In this document: positions 56,932 through 60,675 of the stretch, one piece after another | Numbering within the stretch: position 1 is the first letter of the stretch | Layout of the letters: every line of letters begins with the position of its first letter | DNA from: Parasitella parasitica | Lineage: Eukaryota; Mucoromycota; Mucoromycetes; Mucorales; Mucoraceae | DNA: 60,675 nucleotides | NCBI GenBank assembly: GCA_025201805.1 | Contig: MU619254.1 | Span: forward strand, 88,014-148,688 | Reading direction: 5' to 3' | The notes under the pieces: model-generated | Told to the model about the DNA's origin: nothing | The model's database searches: none | What the model saw: the letters and a program-made list of their open reading frames with translations, nothing else | Made by a program: the position numbers and the translations under genes

Positions 56932-58055
56932 TCAGAAACACATTGGGTTGACACCCTGAGACCAAATGTAAGAGCCCAAGATAACAAACATGAAACATTG
57001 AGCTATAGCGACGGAAGAAAATCCGTAAATGTAGCTAGGTTTTCTTGGCAATGTGGTCAATTCAACCTATGCGCATACAAATACAAATACAAATACATAT
57101 ATATATATATATATATTAGGAAAGATACTCTTCTTGATGGTTGATTCACCAGATTAAAAACTTACGACGAAGGTAGAGATTGTAGTCAGACAACCACAAA
57201 AGCCATCTTCCAATCCAGCGACCACTTCACAGGCAATGGCAGATGTGCGAGGACCCGATTGAACAAGGGCCAAAATAGCAAGCACTAGCGTCCCAAAAAC
57301 GTTGGCAGCAAACGTACCGACAGGAAAGTGGGGCGTTCTAGCATTATGAAACGAAAGATACCAACGAGCGAGAGCACCCACAGGAGCAAACACACAAGCA
57401 AACGCAAGCTCTCTCTGATTGGACGAAAAGATGGCAGCAAAAACAACCCCCAACCAAGCCAAAACGGCAAAAACAATGGTCAGGCCGTCTTTATGGCCAA
57501 GATGAACAAAAGAAAAACCACGAGGCAGTAATTTTGGTTCGGTGACGATGGGCCGTATATTTGAGAGTACGTGGCCAACATGCTGGCCAAAAAGAAGGCC
57601 ATTTAGCGACATGGCAAGCGTCACCAGGAATTGGGACAAAGCGGCTAATACATTCTTGCCTCGTGTATGCTGATAAGCATTGTAATTAGCAAATTCTTTA
57701 AATATGCCAAGCTGCCATGACGAAAATGTAGTAATGGAGCCGCAGAGACCAGTTGTGATGCCTGGGTGTAGAGGCTGGTACCTGTATTTTAGGCATGTTG
57801 GTACAAATTAGCCACTGTTTAAAGTAATTTTTACCGTAAAATTAATGCACTCTTGTTTTTGCTGGCCAAGCCCATAATGAGACAGCCAACCCATTGCGCA
57901 TAGACGAGCGCAAACACCGGCGCACCTGTGTAATCTTGCAATCGTCCTAATGCGATGCGGATTAGTGTGCCTGCAATCGAAAAAGGAATGATGGCAGCAG
58001 CTACAGCAATTTTGTTTTCATTGACTTCCACTGACTTTGCTGCTAAATCGCTCAT
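56932..58055 (-). CDS. FEX1: Fluoride export protein, two-domain Fex/CrcB
   Basis: A plasma-membrane fluoride channel. Eukaryotic FEX proteins fuse two CrcB-like halves, as seen here. Half 1 has IPFSIAGTLIRIALGRLQDY, VYAQWVGCLIMGLASKNKSA and YQPLHPGITTGLCGSITTFS. A linker TM (VLAALSQFLVTLAMSLNGLL) leads to half 2: FAPVGALARWYLSFHNARTP, FPVGTFAANVFGTLVLAILA and LEDGFCGCLTTISTFVVELT. The (C)GSxTTFS / CLTTxSTF motifs and the GALxRW start are the CrcB signatures. The last exon (VELTTLPRKPSYIYGFSSVA to the stop at 56932) is joined over a GTAAGT intron that contains an (AT)n run. Divergent from the GNAT gene (180 bp). Confidence 0.95.
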
Positions 58056-58235
58056 GATTTTCGCAAAAAAAAGAGAGATAGATGTTTGGGAAGCTGGCGA
58101 AAATGATCATCCGAGGCCGAAGACACGGAGATATTATAGACTGCTTTTGATAGCGTCTTTGTCTGCAGATCCTGTAATAAAAAAAAGAGCTTCTTCCGCC
58201 ATTTTTGTTTGAACTTCTTTTGCAACTATTCATAC

Positions 58236-58916
58236 ATGGGCAATCCGCTTGATCTGTACAACATTCGTGCTGCCGTGGAATCTGACGTTCCTCAAATTCT
58301 TGAAATATACAATGAACGCATTGCCAACTCAACCTGCCTCTTCATGTACGACCAAGTGCCACTTGACAACCGTGCAACTTGGTTCATGGAAACCAAGGCC
58401 AGGGGATATCCCATCATTGTAGCTGCTGAAAAAGATACAAACAAGGCAATTGCATACGCCAACTATGGCGGGTTTCGACCTCATACCGCCTATGTGCTGT
58501 AAGTATGGGGGGGAGGAGGAGGAGGAAATTAAGAGTACCGGCGTTGTGCGGGAGTTTGACAGATTGGTAGAACCACCGAAATCTCATTGTATGTGCATCA
58601 AGGCCATCAGCGCAAGGGATTGGGCGCGCTTATGCTCAAAGAAATGCTGCGCATTGCTCAAGGAATGAATTTCCGAAGCATCATTGCCGGCATTACAGCT
58701 GAAAACGAGGGATCTGTCGTACTCTTTTCGAAATTCGGGTTTAAAAATGTCGGCCACTTGCACGATGTGGGCTATAAGTTTGGCAGATACTTGGATGTTG
58801 TGTTTTTAGAGTACATCACAGACGCTCGAGTTCCTGAGGGCCAAAAAATACCTTCATTCAAGCGATTCGATTGGGAAAACTATGTGTTTGGCGGTCAAAA
58901 TCAAGAGATTTATTAA
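58236..58916 (+). CDS. GNAT N-acetyltransferase, phosphinothricin/L-amino-acid acyltransferase type
   Basis: A GCN5-related acetyl-CoA transferase resembling the bacterial Pat/MnaT group, which acetylates methionine sulfone or sulfoximine and related amino acids. The start MGNPLDLYNIRAAVESDVPQ is followed by ILEIYNERIANSTCLFMYDQ, typical of that group (IYN..V..ST..). Next are GYPIIVAAEKDTNKAIAYAN and YGGFRPHTAYV. One intron (GTAAGT at about 58499 to GGTAG at 58571) leads to TTEISLYVHQGHQRKGLGAL, whose HQGHQRKGLG is the acetyl-CoA-binding R/QxxGxG/A loop. Then come IIAGITAENEGSVVLFSKFG and VGHLHDVGYKFGRYLDVVFL, the conserved end. It extends about 30 residues past bacterial relatives. Stop codons with the SDR gene are 9 bp apart. 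Confidence 0.92.
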
Positions 58917-58925
58917 TAAAGACGC

Positions 58926-60109
58926 CTAATTATCAGCAAAGAAAGGAGTATAAGGGAGAGAGGCCGTCAATCCTCCGTCTACCTTGATATCTTGACCTGT
59001 AATAAACGACGACTCTGGCCCAGCTAAAAAAGCTGCCATCGCAGCAACCTTGTGTCGTGTGAAATGAGTTGGTAACTCTATCATGTTTGCACTGATATAC
59101 GTTTCTACGTACCTCTGCGGGGCAGCCGAATCTTTGCAAAGCAGAGTTTGTCTTCATGGCATGCTCCATAAACTCATTGCCCTTAATCAGTGATAATACC
59201 TTTTCTGTCATCTCTGTTTCAATGATGCCCTATGTACATTTGCTCGAGCTCAATAATCAGATGGCACTATAAAAAAAAACGAGAGGATACTTTACTGGGC
59301 AAATTGCATTGACACGAATGTTCTTTCCACGAAGTCTCCAAGCAGCTGATTGACACAAGTTGATGACACTATACACATATCACAGTTTAGATCCATATTC
59401 CGTGAAACTGGCAGATACTACTTGCGCTGCTTTCGATGCTGAATACGACATGGGCCCAGCGCCAGATCGGACGCCAGCAACTGTGGATAAATGAAAAAGG
59501 ATGAGCAATTGCGTGTGATCACGTACGATTTCGTATGTACCTGAAGCTGTTGCAATAATGGATCCGCTACTCTGAGGTTTTTCTGTAGATGTCTGTTCCA
59601 TTGCTTCCGATGCATATTTAATGGCTGCATAAACACTATCAAAACATATGGATTTTGAACATTTGAAATAGTCTCGGTATTTCCCACGTTACCTCCATGA
59701 ATTTACACACATCATGTTTAAAAACTCTTCTTTTGTTTCAGTTTTCATAGGATGTGCGCCTGCAATCCCAGCATTTGCGAAATATACGTCCAGTCGACCA
59801 AACTTGGCCATAGCTTCTGCGATAACATCTTTGATATCGTCGTCAGAACTGGCGTCCATGCGTTTTGGAATACACTCGACGCCTGTCGAATTGGAGACAT
59901 CTTCAGCTAGAGTTGCTAAATGCTCATCGTAAATATCTGTAGCGTAAATAGCTCGGACATTCTTTTTTGCAAATGCGTATACTGCAGCTCGACTAAATAC
60001 GTCAAAGTGTTAATTGCCTGTCGACGTGTCAAGTGCATGATCGAGGCTATGCGTACCCAATACCAGTCAATGAGTTGGCGCCTGTGATAATGCAGACCAA
60101 GTTGTCCAT
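58926..60109 (-). CDS. Short-chain dehydrogenase/reductase
   Basis: An NAD(P)-dependent oxidoreductase with a classical SDR layout. The start MDNLVCIITGANSLTGIG has the TGxxxxxGIG cofactor loop. Next are VRAIYATDIYDEHLATLAED (Asp after beta2 favours NAD), RMDASSDDDIKDVIAEAMAK, and DVYFANAGIAGAHPMKTETK with the NAG motif. The catalytic Ser/Tyr/Lys lie in SGSIIATASVAGVRSGAGPM and SYSASKAA. Then come NLCQSAAWRLRGKNIRVNAI and CPGIIETEMTEKVLS. The end is SSFITGQDIKVDGGLTASLP, the standard (I)TGQxxxVDGG. About eight exons. Closest in style to cyclopentanol-dehydrogenase or 3-oxoacyl-reductase-like SDRs; the substrate cannot be told. Confidence 0.93.
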
Positions 60110-60675
60110 ATTTTGAATAGATAGTATGTAGTGGGTGAATTTGTGAGCGAAAAAGTGCTGTTTAATTACACGGCTCAGAGGAGCGTTTTATACTCAATTC
60201 AGGGGGGGAACACAAAGCTGGCTAAACTATAAAATCACTTCGCACGCATGAATTGTTATGTAATATTGTATTTTCTATATAAACCAAAAATACACGTAAA
60301 TCAACACATCCATTACCATGGGAATTAGGCAAACGTGTTTGCTTTTCAATGATACAGCTGATAATGGGGTCCATATGCTTATGATTAAAGTTTGGTCTTG
60401 ATTGATTATTACAAGGTAAATCATATTCTCTTATGAGACACCGTGAGTTATCAAAAAGCTTAAATATCCTACTACAGTGGAAAATGCAAATTGTCCCAGA
60501 AGCTTGAACTAAAAACACGCGATATATGAGAGTTATTGCTCCATTACAATATAAATTGTAGGCTGACCAGATTTGGATGCGCACTCATAGTCTATTATGC
60601 AACATCTAATAGAACGTACATATCTTTCGGAATTCGACATGAGGAAATTTCTGCGTAATTTTTTTCACCAATTGG
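60110..60675. other. Intergenic to window end
   Basis: Promoter of the SDR gene and AT-rich sequence. The open frame at 60222-60584 (-) lacks coding character and starts without a good ATG context. Confidence 0.5.

Noticed and set aside
60222-60584. 120-codon minus-strand ORF near the window end
   Set aside because: No good start, no recognisable motif, composition like translated AT-rich noncoding DNA.

Overview
The window looks like nuclear DNA of a filamentous Mucoromycota fungus, most likely one of the Mucorales. It is AT-rich and gene-dense. Introns are many, short (about 45-70 nt) and GT..AG, with common GTAAG/GTATG donors. It also holds a decayed Tc1/mariner (IS630-type) transposase of a kind common in mucoralean genomes. 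The order is inferred from protein style and genome texture; no rRNA or mitochondrial marker is present. One 10-base N gap (31397-31406) shows this is scaffold sequence.

Layout. 1-9 kb: a UBXN4-like UBX protein (-), a transposon relic with a decamer satellite, and a cytosolic-type aminopeptidase P (-). 9-18.5 kb: an Sds3-like histone deacetylase subunit (+), cofilin (-), a ZCCHC10-like zinc-knuckle/serine-rich protein (+), proteasome alpha1 (+), a Tat-SF1/Cus2-like U2 snRNP factor (+) and Nop16 (+). 18.5-23 kb: a cation diffusion facilitator (-) and a SulP anion transporter (-). 24.6-31 kb: a Cdc4/FBXW7-type F-box/WD40 protein (+), an Sso-type syntaxin (-) and an F-box protein (-). 31.8-40.6 kb: a small cysteine-rich membrane-anchored protein (+), ATG12 (+), a coiled-coil protein (-), a Chs3-like chitin synthase (-) and pyruvate kinase (-). 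40.6-44.6 kb is a gene-poor AT-rich island with one broken gene and a tRNA-like relic. 44.6-52.8 kb: a NIPA-type transporter (+), Trm82/WDR4 (-), ribosomal protein eS10 (+), XPA/Rad14 (+) and a four-TM protein with a Tyr/Ser-rich tail (+). 52.8-53.8 kb: two neighbouring small secreted proteins, each built of two six-cysteine defensin-like (CS-alpha-beta) units. 54.4-60.1 kb: a METTL18/Hpm1 histidine methyltransferase (-), a possible 38-aa spliced microprotein (+), a two-domain fluoride exporter (-), a GNAT acetyltransferase (+) and a short-chain dehydrogenase (-).

The genes are mostly unrelated housekeeping functions and do not form a metabolic cluster. Several pairs are tightly packed: NOP16/CDF stop codons are 33 bp apart and GNAT/SDR stop codons 9 bp apart, so 3' ends must overlap. 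Start codons are close in the divergent pairs aminopeptidase P/Sds3, cofilin/ZCCHC10 and FEX/GNAT.

The most novel-looking item is the pair of acidic, intronless, double-CS-alpha-beta secreted proteins at 52862-53757. Secondary items are the possible microprotein at 56264-56428, orphan exon-like stretches in gaps, a likely frame break in the UBX gene, a 49-bp inverted repeat resembling a MITE, and a perfect 13-bp hairpin upstream of NOP16. Exon joins were made by eye from reading frame and splice consensus, so internal boundaries are approximate.
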